Origin: Prevotella sp.
GTDB lineage: Bacteria; Bacteroidota; Bacteroidia; Bacteroidales; Bacteroidaceae
DNA: 64,000 nucleotides
Direction: 5' to 3'
Assembly (NCBI GenBank): GCA_017460515.1
Contig: JAFUAY010000047.1
Coordinates: 62,001-126,000, forward strand
Shown here: in pieces, positions 34,724-42,952 of the stretch
How the letters are laid out: every line of letters begins with the position of its first letter
How positions within the stretch are numbered: the first letter of the stretch is position 1
Notes under the pieces: generated by a model
Database searches by the model: none
What the model was told of the DNA's origin: nothing
What the model saw: the letters and a program-made list of their open reading frames with translations, nothing else
Translations under genes and position numbers: made by a program

Positions 34724-35844
34724 TGACAATCAAACAAATAGAAGTAACTGTTGGCGACATCACCAAGGGCTACGTGAACAACGATGAACAGGGCGTTCGA
34801 GGTTATGATGGCCTGCTGGATATCCGTCCGCCTTATCAGCGTGAGTTTATCTATAACGAGAAGGAACAGCAGGCTGTGATACATACCGTGCTGGCTGGCT
34901 ATCCGCTGAACGTGATGTACTGGGTAAAACGTAGTGAGGATGCTGACTGCCCTTACGAAGTGATGGACGGACAACAACGTACACTCTCACTTTGCGAGTA
35001 TGTGGATGGCAAGTTCTCCTACGAGTTTAAGAACTTCTTCAACCAGCCAGAGGATATTCAGAAGCGCATACTCAACTATCCGCTCACTATCTATGTCTGT
35101 GAGGGCGAGGCATCTGAGAAGCTGGAGTGGTTCAAGACTATCAACATAGCAGGAAAGCCGCTGAATGAGCAGGAAATCAATAATGCTATCTATGCAGGTC
35201 CTTTTGTCAGTGATGCCAAACGCCATTTCTCAAAGACCAACAGCGGAGCAGCCCGCTTAGGCAAAGACCTCGTCAATGGTGCGCCTATCCGTCAGGACTT
35301 CCTTAAAGTGGCTTTGGAATGGATGGCAGACCACGAAACACGAGGAGGACATCGACAGACGGTAGTGGGCTATATGGCTGCTCATCAGCATGATCCCAAT
35401 GCCAATAATCTGTGGACGTACTTCCAGACGGTACTGAATTGGGCTATCACGAACTTCGACATGAAGAAGTTCAAGAAAATCATGAAGGGCCTGGATTGGG
35501 CTTGGTTCTACGATAAATATGGTGGAGAGACGCTGGATACTGTCGCCCTTGGCAAACGTATCTCTGCGTTGATGCGCGACAGCGAGATACAGAAACAATC
35601 GGGCATCATCCCCTATGTACTGACTGGCGATGAGCACTATCTGGACCTTCGTGCCTTCCCAGAAGACATCAAACTCGCCGTTTGGGAGAGACAGAACCAC
35701 ATCTGTCCCATCTGTGGCAAAGAGTTTGACTTCGAATTCATGGAGGGCGACCACATCACCCCCTGGCGCGATGGTGGCAGAACGGTAGCAGAGAACTGCC
35801 AGATGCTGTGCAGGGAGTGTAATAGGAGGAAGGGAGCGAAATGA
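34720..35844 (+). CDS. DUF262 (GmrS-like) and HNH endonuclease protein
   Basis: The 374-residue protein has an N-terminal DUF262 domain with PPYQREFIYNEKEQQAVIHT near 30 and the nucleotide-site motif MDGQQRTLSL near 83. A C-terminal HNH nuclease follows: CPIC near 328, EGDHITPWRDGGRT near 341 and CRECNRRKG at the end, which also holds the zinc Cys pairs. DUF262 proteins act in type IV (GmrSD) and other defence nucleases. Coupled to an EcoRI-type methyltransferase by a 4-base overlap, it is inferred to be the restriction half of an unusual restriction-modification pair. Length is shorter than full GmrSD fusions. Confidence 0.88.
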   Translation: MMTIKQIEVTVGDITKGYVNNDEQGVRGYDGLLDIRPPYQREFIYNEKEQQAVIHTVLAGYPLNVMYWVKRSEDADCPYEVMDGQQRTLSLCEYVDGKFSYEFKNFFNQPEDIQKRILNYPLTIYVCEGEASEKLEWFKTINIAGKPLNEQEINNAIYAGPFVSDAKRHFSKTNSGAARLGKDLVNGAPIRQDFLKVALEWMADHETRGGHRQTVVGYMAAHQHDPNANNLWTYFQTVLNWAITNFDMKKFKKIMKGLDWAWFYDKYGGETLDTVALGKRISALMRDSEIQKQSGIIPYVLTGDEHYLDLRAFPEDIKLAVWERQNHICPICGKEFDFEFMEGDHITPWRDGGRTVAENCQMLCRECNRRKGAK

Positions 35845-35869
35845 ATATAATCAGCTAAACATTTATATT

Positions 35870-36463
35870 ATGCAGGAGGAAGATATTAAGTTTGAAGAGG
35901 TCGGTAAAGATGATACTTCTCATGCTGAACAACCGTCAGCGTTGTTCAGAAAGCCCATTCGTGGTGCATACGGAACTCTTTATAATGAACTGAAGGCTCG
36001 GTGCGCTCCTGAAAACTTTATGAGTCCATACGAGCCAGATAAGGTGTCAAGGGCTAATGAACTCTACTCACAAGTATTGTCAACTAATATGAATGATGAT
36101 ACTGCGTTGAAAGCATTACGCCTGAAAGCCATGGAGGAACTTGGAGTGATATTCTCAACGCAACAATTATACACAAAGTTGACAAATGCCTGTAACCCAA
36201 GAAACTATACAGGAGCAAACTACAATAAAAAGCAACTTGAATTGGCAAATCAACTTTATCAGTTAGTCCAAATGAATGCTGATAATGTGATAGCTCTTGA
36301 AAAGCTTGAAGTGCAAGCGAGCGAATTGTTAAAAGAGTATGATAAGAGGAAAAAAGATGATGTCCGACAAACCGAAGAGAATGACGGATTTGTTTTATTT
36401 GTATCCATATTGATTATATTCTTTTTCCTCTTTATAGTGTTAGTATTATCAAAAGGTAGTTGA
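35870..36463 (+). CDS. Tail-anchored protein with two J-domain-like repeats
   Basis: The 197-residue protein has two related modules: LYNELKARCAPENFMSPYEP (about 38-57) and LYTKLTNACNPRNYTGANYN (about 104-123), each followed by a helix ending A-N-x-L-Y-x-x-V. They look like degenerate DnaJ-type units; the module in the third downstream gene keeps the HPD triad. A charged stretch leads to a C-terminal membrane segment (about 171-193), so the domain faces the cytoplasm. It starts 25 bases after the nuclease stop. Lower GC than the metabolic genes suggests acquisition. I do not recognise a named family. Confidence 0.65.
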   Translation: MQEEDIKFEEVGKDDTSHAEQPSALFRKPIRGAYGTLYNELKARCAPENFMSPYEPDKVSRANELYSQVLSTNMNDDTALKALRLKAMEELGVIFSTQQLYTKLTNACNPRNYTGANYNKKQLELANQLYQLVQMNADNVIALEKLEVQASELLKEYDKRKKDDVRQTEENDGFVLFVSILIIFFFLFIVLVLSKGS

Positions 36464-36465
36464 TC

Positions 36466-36867
36466 ATGTTTGCAAATACTTGGAATAGAATTATCAGCTG
36501 GTTCAGAGACCGCAGTGAGCGTAACAAATTGGTGCGCAGTTTTAACGAATCGGCCCGTGATGCTTTTGTGTTAGGGGAAGCACCAGCCATGCTCGAAGCC
36601 AGTATATCGCGTGGAGACCCAACCTACAAGCATGCCTTCTCAAGATGGCTATATTCGGGGTTCCGAATAAAGGTGTTTACTGGAAGACTCTTGAGCAAAG
36701 ACGAGATGATTTTTATAGGCAAGGCTATTTTGAGTAACGATCAATTGGTAAGACGTCTGGTAGTTCTTGGTTGGGATACTTTAGAGATACATGGCGAAAA
36801 TGCCAGCTATGGTTGTAAATGGAAACTGGCTGACCATATGGATACAATCAATCTTCTTAATTCATAA
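36466..36867 (+). CDS. Hypothetical protein of the defence-like operon
   Basis: The 133-residue protein begins MFANTWNRIISWFRDRSERN, an amphipathic helix, followed by a mixed alpha/beta region with FNESARDAFVLGEAPAMLEA and a KDEMIFIGKAI helix. No known motif is recognised. ATG 36466 lies two bases after the stop of the upstream gene, and the next gene begins four bases after this one ends, so the three form one unit. The N-terminal aromatic helix resembles membrane-touching segments. Confidence 0.6.
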   Translation: MFANTWNRIISWFRDRSERNKLVRSFNESARDAFVLGEAPAMLEASISRGDPTYKHAFSRWLYSGFRIKVFTGRLLSKDEMIFIGKAILSNDQLVRRLVVLGWDTLEIHGENASYGCKWKLADHMDTINLLNS

Positions 36868-36871
36868 TCAT

Positions 36872-37189
36872 ATGACAAAGATTCTTTCTTGGTTGCAACA
36901 GAAGTTCGGAATGAAATCTAAGCAACAACAATATAAAAATCAAGTGATGAAAGAGACGTCTGAAGTGAATTTCTCGGCTATCACCCACGATTGGGACAAA
37001 GCGAAACGACTTTATGATGATTTGAAGAAAAGGTGTCATCCCGATTTGTATATTGGTGAGCAGAATGAAATAGCTACTCGCCTCTTTCAGCAGTTGATGC
37101 AGAATAAATACAACTATGCCGAATTGCTAAAGATAAAAGAACAGGTAGATACTGAATTAGGAGACTCATTAAGACAGAAGCACTTTTAA
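36872..37189 (+). CDS. Small J-domain-like protein retaining the HPD triad
   Basis: The 105-residue protein has a basic N-terminus (MTKILSWLQQKFGMKSKQQQ) and one module DKAKRLYDDLKKRCHPDLYI (about 51-70) followed by ATRLFQQLMQNKYNYAELL. The HPD triad and the spacing to the next helix match a short DnaJ J-domain, and the same pattern occurs twice, degenerate, in the tail-anchored protein two genes upstream. It may recruit Hsp70 or be a structural copy. ATG 36872 is chosen for its operon spacing; the longer frame lies inside the previous gene. Confidence 0.6.
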   Translation: MTKILSWLQQKFGMKSKQQQYKNQVMKETSEVNFSAITHDWDKAKRLYDDLKKRCHPDLYIGEQNEIATRLFQQLMQNKYNYAELLKIKEQVDTELGDSLRQKHF

Positions 37190-37220
37190 ACTCCGCTTCA
37201 GATGGATAGTCCCGGTTGGT

Positions 37221-37280
37221 TATTCTCTTTTATTCTTCTTTATTCTCTTTTATTCTTCTTTATTCTCTTTTATTCTTTAC
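37221..37280 (+). repeat. 20-bp tandem repeat, almost three copies
   Basis: TATTCTCTTTTATTCTTCTT is repeated exactly at 37221 and 37241, and the third copy at 37261 differs only at its end. It lies in the gap after the J-like genes and is pyrimidine rich on the plus strand. Confidence 0.9.
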
Positions 37281-37344
37281 CGTGCAGCAAAAGTACAAAT
37301 ATTATTTCAAACAGCCAAATCTTTCAGCTTGTTTATGTAAGACG

Positions 37345-37379
37345 AACCCTATTGATTGGGAGTTGTAATCAATAGGGTT
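37345..37379. terminator. Hairpin related to the 22-bp repeat unit
   Basis: A perfect 13-bp stem (AACCCTATTGATT with AATCAATAGGGTT, 9-base loop) lies between convergent genes. Its first 22 bases from 37348 closely match the first unit of the array at 31874. It probably works as a terminator and marks a dispersed copy of that repeat. Confidence 0.6.
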
Positions 37380-37386
37380 TGAAGCA

Positions 37387-38946
37387 TTACACTAAAGCTT
37401 CAACGATTTGTTTTTCAGCAACTATCACATCATAAATACCGGATTGTTTCTCTTTATTAAAGCAGAAGCTGACAAGATAGCCTTTTTTAAGATGGTAGAA
37501 ATCGAGATAATCTGCAAGTTGCTGTTCACCTCGCTCATGATAACTATTTCCGCGCCATATTTTCAGTTCGACAACAAACTGCTGGCCAAGATAGTCGACA
37601 ACGACATCAGTACGTGTCAAATCACGTGTCTGAGCTTCGCAATAATAGTTGCCAATACCATTGATAATGGGGCGAAGATAGGTTAGGAATATCTTTCTAC
37701 CATTCTCTTCTACAAATTTGTTATCCTTTTCTGGACGATATATCTCATTGAAATGAACGACGAAGCGTTCTAACAGATGACGCATGTCAAGATGACCATC
37801 TCGAATGAACTGATTTTTGTCAGCTTCACCATTTTTATATATAGTAGAAGATCGCTCTTCTGAAGAGAAATAATTGTAGAGCCATGTTTCCAGGATTCGA
37901 CTACTGACTGCTGTTGCTCCATGATTGTCGTAGACAAAATTGAACATTGAAGCCAGGTTGATGTCCTTGTCATAATAGTTGTAGGCAATACGCTGTCCGC
38001 CATACAATATGGCTTTTAGAATGTTTGCAAGGCCGGGGAACTGTGTTAGATTTTTGGTTATATCATCGAAGAGCGTATTGTTCTCTTTCAATAATTGATT
38101 GACAGCCTTTAGTATGCCTTCTTTATCCCATGTATAACTGTTTTCATCAATAATCTGACAAAGACGGCTTACAAGGAAGGGGTAACCCGACGTGTAGTCA
38201 TATATCATTTGGGCAACGCTCCTCTCGTCAAATTCAAGCTGATGGTCCTGTTTGTATTCTGACAACATCGCAGCAATGCCGTCTGCATGCAGGCTCATAT
38301 CTGCATCAAAAGGTGCCGCTATGTTCCAAGGAGAGTTATATTGGTGTTGATCCTCTGGACGTAATTTAAGTTTTAAGTTCTTGATGTCGTAAACTCCAGC
38401 GAGGACGACTGATTGGAACGTTGGAATCTGGTCACGTGAAAGATACATGCTCCTCAGTAATCCCAAAAACTTGATAAAAACAGGATAGTTGCCAGCTTGG
38501 TCTACTTCATCTATGAACATAACGACTTTATTGTTATTACATATAGAAGCTATCAGCATCGAGAAATCATCAACCTTGATAGAGTCCTGCTTTTGAGTTA
38601 CTGCTTCATTTAGTAGGCGAACTGAGGCTTCAGAAAGGTTCGGCAAAGTATTCCACTTTAAAGGAAAAGCCATTCTAGCCACAGAGCCATACAGCAAGGA
38701 CTCTAAGCTCTCATAAGTGCTGTCTGCTAAACCTTCGAAGCTGATAGAGAACACAACATATCCTTGTTTCTCTAAGTGTTCCTTCAAGAAAGCCAGAGTG
38801 GTTGTCTTTCCATACTGACGACCTCGATTGATACAGAAGTACATATTGTCTTCCACCAATCGCGCTGCAGCATTCACTTGACGGTCAATGGGAACCATAT
38901 AGTGCCAGGCTGCTATCATTTTACCTGTAGTATTGAAGCGCTTCAT
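37387..38946 (-). CDS. AAA-family ATPase fused to a PD-(D/E)XK nuclease domain
   Basis: The 519-residue protein has an N-terminal AAA/STAND-like ATPase with Walker A NRGRQYGKTTTLAF near 40 and Walker B VVMFIDEVDQAGN near 140. The middle is helical, and the C-terminal region (about 440-519) has RTDVVVDYLGQQFVVELKIW followed by GEQQLADYLDF, the D...ExK pattern of PD-(D/E)XK nucleases. This architecture is frequent in gut Bacteroidota; its role is not established. Its promoter is nearly identical to the one at 32549. It converges on the J-like genes and closes the accessory block. Confidence 0.85.
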   Translation of the reverse strand: MKRFNTTGKMIAAWHYMVPIDRQVNAAARLVEDNMYFCINRGRQYGKTTTLAFLKEHLEKQGYVVFSISFEGLADSTYESLESLLYGSVARMAFPLKWNTLPNLSEASVRLLNEAVTQKQDSIKVDDFSMLIASICNNNKVVMFIDEVDQAGNYPVFIKFLGLLRSMYLSRDQIPTFQSVVLAGVYDIKNLKLKLRPEDQHQYNSPWNIAAPFDADMSLHADGIAAMLSEYKQDHQLEFDERSVAQMIYDYTSGYPFLVSRLCQIIDENSYTWDKEGILKAVNQLLKENNTLFDDITKNLTQFPGLANILKAILYGGQRIAYNYYDKDINLASMFNFVYDNHGATAVSSRILETWLYNYFSSEERSSTIYKNGEADKNQFIRDGHLDMRHLLERFVVHFNEIYRPEKDNKFVEENGRKIFLTYLRPIINGIGNYYCEAQTRDLTRTDVVVDYLGQQFVVELKIWRGNSYHERGEQQLADYLDFYHLKKGYLVSFCFNKEKQSGIYDVIVAEKQIVEALV

Positions 38947-38960
38947 AATCTGGTATTTTC

Positions 38961-39013
38961 TGCAAAGATACGAACCAATTCTGAAAGTTCCAAATAATTC
39001 TACGATTATTTAT
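38961..39013 (-). repeat. Right copy of the 53-bp inverted repeat, promoter of the AAA-nuclease gene
   Basis: On the minus strand TTTG (38994-38991) and TATCTTTG (38970-38963) are 20 bases apart, 16 bases before the ATG at 38946. The whole 53-base segment matches 32549-32601 in inverted orientation at 48 positions. Confidence 0.85.
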
Positions 39014-39097
39014 GGCGCAGTGCTGAAGTGGGGCGCAGTGCTGAAGTCTTTCTTGCGGTAAGTCTTTCTCGCGGAGTAGTTTTATAATTTGCAAAAA

Positions 39098-39134
39098 TCA
39101 GGCGAGAATTTTCTAAATCCAAATCCTCGCCTGA
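39098..39134 (-). terminator. Terminator after paaK
   Basis: A perfect 9-bp stem (TCAGGCGAG with CTCGCCTGA) with a 19-base A/T-rich loop is followed on the minus strand by TTTTTG, 36 bases past the paaK stop. Confidence 0.8.
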
Positions 39135-39170
39135 TGAAATATGATTTTTACTGATTAGCGTTCCACTGCC

Positions 39171-40481
39171 TTAGAACAGCTTGCGCAGGTCCTTTACGCG
39201 TACTGCTTTCTTCTCATCGCTGGCACCAAGAGAGCCTTTCTTCACGAGGCGAACCTTCGGGGTGATGAGAATCTCGTCCTTCAGCTGACGGGTGATCTCC
39301 TTGGTCAGAGCCTGAAGCTGGGTGTAATCGTCTACTTCAAGATGAGCCAACTCTACGTCGATGGTCATGATATCACCACCATCAACGGTCTCAAGGGTGA
39401 TGAGGTAATCACTGCCCAGTTCCTTGAAGCCCAGCAGGATCTTCTCAATCTGGATGGGGAAGATGTTCACTCCCTTCAGGATCATCATATCGTCAGAGCG
39501 TCCCTGCAAACGGGCCAGTCGACGATGATGACGACCACAGGGGCACTCACCGGGCAGGATGCGGGTGAGGTCGCGGGTGCGATAGCGCAGCAGCGGCATT
39601 CCCTCACGATTGATGGTGGTCAGCACCAGCTCGCCCAGCTGTCCGTCGGGCACGGGCTGCAGCGTGATGGGGTCAATAATCTCTACGATAAAATAGTCCT
39701 CCCAAATATGGAGTCCGTTCTGCTCCTGACACTCGAAGGCTACGCCAGGACCCATCATCTCTGAGATGCCGTAGGAATTGTAGGCCTTCACGCCCAACTG
39801 ATCCTCGATACGCTTGCGCTGTTCCTCGCTATGAGGCTCAGCACCAATGCAGAGCACGCGCAGTTTGGTATCACGGACGGGATCGACATTCTCTTCGCGC
39901 ATCACTTCATAGATACGTGAAGCATAACTGGGAATAGCATGGAGAACGGTGGTTCCAAAGTCGCAGATGAACTTGATCTGTCGCTTGGTGTTACCAGCAG
40001 CAGCAGGAACGGTGAGCATGCCCACGCGCTCTGCACCATACTGGAAGCCCAGTCCGGCAGTGAACATACCATATCCGGCAGAGTTCTGGAATACATCCTC
40101 TGGACGCGAACCCACCATCCACAAACAGCGAGCCACTGCCTTTGCCCACTCGTCAAGATCTTTCTGCGTGTGAAGTACCACAGTAGGATTGCCCGTTGTA
40201 CCGCTCGATGAGTGCAGACGCACACATTCCTTGAGTGGAACACTGGCTAACCCAAAGGGATAGTGATTACGCAAGTCTTCCTTCGTGGTGAAGGGCAGTT
40301 TCTGTACATCGTCGAGCGTACGGATATCTTCAGGCGTAATGCCCAGTTCCTTGAAGCGCTGACAATAGAACTCTGAGTTCATGCAGTGGCGAACGGTCTT
40401 CTGGAGGCGCTCCAACTGGAGTGCTTCCAACTGGTCGCGCGACATGGTTTCCAGTTCTGGCTCGAAGTAGGGAGAATACAT
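39171..40481 (-). CDS. paaK: Phenylacetate-CoA ligase-type enzyme
   Basis: The 436-residue adenylate-forming enzyme activates an aryl acid, usually phenylacetate, to its CoA thioester. It has the AMP loop LHSSSGTTGNPTVVLHTQKD near 90, SYGISEMMGPGVAFECQEQN near 240, YRTRDLTRILPGECPCGRHH near 308 with a Cys pair, and the C-terminal Lys region. Length and motifs are those of PaaK. In gut Bacteroidota it is thought to serve indole- and phenyl-acid metabolism. It is followed by a terminator. The nagB gene 35 bases upstream may share its transcript. Confidence 0.92.
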   Translation of the reverse strand: MYSPYFEPELETMSRDQLEALQLERLQKTVRHCMNSEFYCQRFKELGITPEDIRTLDDVQKLPFTTKEDLRNHYPFGLASVPLKECVRLHSSSGTTGNPTVVLHTQKDLDEWAKAVARCLWMVGSRPEDVFQNSAGYGMFTAGLGFQYGAERVGMLTVPAAAGNTKRQIKFICDFGTTVLHAIPSYASRIYEVMREENVDPVRDTKLRVLCIGAEPHSEEQRKRIEDQLGVKAYNSYGISEMMGPGVAFECQEQNGLHIWEDYFIVEIIDPITLQPVPDGQLGELVLTTINREGMPLLRYRTRDLTRILPGECPCGRHHRRLARLQGRSDDMMILKGVNIFPIQIEKILLGFKELGSDYLITLETVDGGDIMTIDVELAHLEVDDYTQLQALTKEITRQLKDEILITPKVRLVKKGSLGASDEKKAVRVKDLRKLF

Positions 40482-40516
40482 ATTAGTTTAGAGTTTAAAG
40501 TTTTTAGTTTTAGAGA

Positions 40517-41311
40517 TTACAGCAAGTTGTTACGTTCAATATCCTTGAAGTAGCGGTAGGTGCCCACCTTCAGTTCATCGCAGGCTGCGTCGTCGGCAAC
40601 GATGATGCCGTGCTGGTGCATCTGCAGGGCAGAGATGGTCCACATGTGGTTCACGCTTCCTTCAACGGCAGCCTGAAGTGCACGACACTTAGCGTGTCCG
40701 TTCACGAGGATCATGACCTCCTTGGCAGCCATCACCGTACCTACGCCAACAGTCAGAGCCGTCTTGGGCACCTTGTTGATATCGTTATCGAAGAAACGGC
40801 TGTTAGCAATAATCGTATCGGTGGTCAGGGTCTTCTGACGAGTACGGCTGCTCAGGCTTGAGCCCGGCTCGTTGAAAGCGATATGTCCGTCAGGACCTAT
40901 ACCGCCCAGGAAGAGGTCGATACCGCCTGCCTCCTCAATCATCTGCTCGTAATGAGCGCATTCAGCCACGAGGTCTTTGGCATTACCGTTCAATATATGG
41001 ATGTTCTCCTTTGGACAGTCAATGTGGTTGAAAAGGTTTGTCATCATGAATGAGTGGTAGCTCTCAGGATGCTCTTCGGGCAGTCCTACATACTCATCCA
41101 TATTAAAGGTGAGCACGTTCTGGAATGACACCCTACCCTCTTGGTATGCCTTTACCAGTCCACGATACATTCCGATAGGTGATGAACCTGTGGGCAAGCC
41201 CAGCACGAAGGGCTTCTCTTTCGTTGGCTTTGCGGCATTAATGCGGTCTACTACATAATTTGCTGCCCACTGTGACATCAAATCATAATTCGGTTCAATA
41301 ATAAGTCTCAT
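40517..41311 (-). CDS. nagB: Glucosamine-6-phosphate deaminase
   Basis: The 264-residue enzyme converts glucosamine-6-phosphate to fructose-6-phosphate and ammonia. Motifs are [20 protein letters not shown] near 38, FNMDEYVGL near 69 with the catalytic Asp, [20 protein letters not shown] near 132 with the His, and [19 protein letters not shown] near 188. Length is normal. No consensus promoter is visible in the 57-base gap behind it. Confidence 0.96.
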   Translation of the reverse strand: MRLIIEPNYDLMSQWAANYVVDRINAAKPTKEKPFVLGLPTGSSPIGMYRGLVKAYQEGRVSFQNVLTFNMDEYVGLPEEHPESYHSFMMTNLFNHIDCPKENIHILNGNAKDLVAECAHYEQMIEEAGGIDLFLGGIGPDGHIAFNEPGSSLSSRTRQKTLTTDTIIANSRFFDNDINKVPKTALTVGVGTVMAAKEVMILVNGHAKCRALQAAVEGSVNHMWTISALQMHQHGIIVADDAACDELKVGTYRYFKDIERNNLL

Positions 41312-41368
41312 AAATTCTGTTTTTGAAAATAAATATTAAGTTTATTGTTCACATAATTCTTTCCATCG

Positions 41369-42952
41369 TCAGCGAATCACTTTTCTCAGCGTTCCGTCAG
41401 CACGGCGCTCCAGGTAGAGTCCGCGTCGGTAGTCGCGATTAGCCACTGGCAACAGTCGTCCGTTGAGGTCATAGACAGCCACGTTGCCTTTAAGCTGCTC
41501 TTCCGCAATCTCGCGGATGTATACCGTTGTATCTTCGCCGCCCATGAAGTCGAACGAAATCAGACCATCCTCGTCCATCTTGATGTTTGTGATACTTTTC
41601 TTCAGCGACATCTCTCCCACAAGATTGGGATAGAACATCGTGGCAGCAGGAACAGAGTTATCAGTCAGCGAATCATTGCATTCCGTTTCGGTGACATACG
41701 GATAGGGCGACGTACTGAGATACCTGTTGTTCATATAGCCCGAATTGGCATATTTCGAGATACCAGCAGAAGCAATATAATTGTCCCATGCAGAATAATC
41801 CCAGTTATCGGCATGAATAATGTCGAAACGATACTTCGATTTATTATTATTCACCGTATTACCGCTCCATACCGAGCCGTCATAATTCACGTGATAGATG
41901 ATAAGGCCTTTGCCTGGCGCAGCGGCATCCCATCCTTTCTGCTGGCGATTCTCGAGCATAAGCCATTCACTATCGGAATGCTTGATGATATACGTATTGC
42001 CGCCATCAGCCGAGGGGGCCAGGTCCTTGATGCTGGTTGGCTCTGTAAGCTCTACAGGAGTCGTCCATCCCAGCAGCATTTTCTCCAATGGCGTATAGTT
42101 GGGCGGGCACCAGCCGTAGTTGCTGAAATTTCCGCCATCCATCAAGTCCCATTCGTCACAGACAGAGAAGCCTGCCGAACTTGACGTAGGATAGATATCG
42201 GGCAGTCCCAGGCTATGGGTAAACTCATGACATACGGTACCCAGTCCGCAAAGAGTCTTTGAGGACGTTGGCCAATGTTCGCAACTGACGGTATAGCTGG
42301 AAATCTTCTTATTGTCGTGGGTGGTAATCGAACTGAAGCTTGACGTGTTGGGCCAGATATAACCATAGCAAATCTCAGCATTTACATTACCCGTATAGCC
42401 TGCCGCAATGTAGATAACCTGGTTCACCGCTCCGTTACCATTCCAGTCGTATGGAGTGAAATCCCATTCTGGATTCTCCTGAATCATCAGGTTGGTGGCC
42501 TCTCTCATCACATTTTGTCCGTAGTTTTTCGTATTCGCATCAGGCTTGTCGTATGGCTGAGCCTTTGTACTCACTTTATATGGTCCTACAACGTCGAATT
42601 GCATGTTCATCAGCCCGTTAGACTGTGCCTTGAAATATTCAGCCACACAGCCGGGGCCCTTGCGCTGGTTGAAGCCTGGGGTATTGAACATGTTGTCGTA
42701 GAACTCACGCGGATTATCCATCGTGAAGTCCAGGTCGGAAAAAGAGATCAGGATAACCAGTTGCTTATAGGTTCGCTCAGCGTCCCATTCCTTATTAATA
42801 GCTGGCAGGCGGAATGGGCGGGCTGCATGTCGGGCTGCCACTTGTGAGTCAGCCTCCGATTCTGGCGTACAGCCTCCCCTCACAACCTCTATATGCTGTG
42901 CGAAGACAGACATAGAGGTCAGCAGGGTGAACAGGAATATCACTTTGCGCAT
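41369..42952 (-). CDS. Secreted M6-family metalloprotease (immune inhibitor A-like)
   Basis: The 527-residue protein has a signal peptide ([18 protein letters not shown]) and an M6 peptidase domain with the zinc motif [16 protein letters not shown] (His 242, Glu 243, His 246), the Met-turn region [12 protein letters not shown], and [20 protein letters not shown] near 104. A C-terminal tail reading [11 protein letters not shown], then [16 protein letters not shown], is of the kind found on secreted Prevotella proteins. It likely degrades host or dietary protein outside the cell. Its start overlaps the end of the fumarase gene by 13 bases. Confidence 0.92.
   Translation of the reverse strand: MRKVIFLFTLLTSMSVFAQHIEVVRGGCTPESEADSQVAARHAARPFRLPAINKEWDAERTYKQLVILISFSDLDFTMDNPREFYDNMFNTPGFNQRKGPGCVAEYFKAQSNGLMNMQFDVVGPYKVSTKAQPYDKPDANTKNYGQNVMREATNLMIQENPEWDFTPYDWNGNGAVNQVIYIAAGYTGNVNAEICYGYIWPNTSSFSSITTHDNKKISSYTVSCEHWPTSSKTLCGLGTVCHEFTHSLGLPDIYPTSSSAGFSVCDEWDLMDGGNFSNYGWCPPNYTPLEKMLLGWTTPVELTEPTSIKDLAPSADGGNTYIIKHSDSEWLMLENRQQKGWDAAAPGKGLIIYHVNYDGSVWSGNTVNNNKSKYRFDIIHADNWDYSAWDNYIASAGISKYANSGYMNNRYLSTSPYPYVTETECNDSLTDNSVPAATMFYPNLVGEMSLKKSITNIKMDEDGLISFDFMGGEDTTVYIREIAEEQLKGNVAVYDLNGRLLPVANRDYRRGLYLERRADGTLRKVIR

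Noticed and set aside
33370-35844. HEARO/OMEGA RNA with an IscB-type nuclease
   Set aside because: The HNH domain here is attached to DUF262, not to a RuvC-type IscB/IsrB protein, and its size does not fit.
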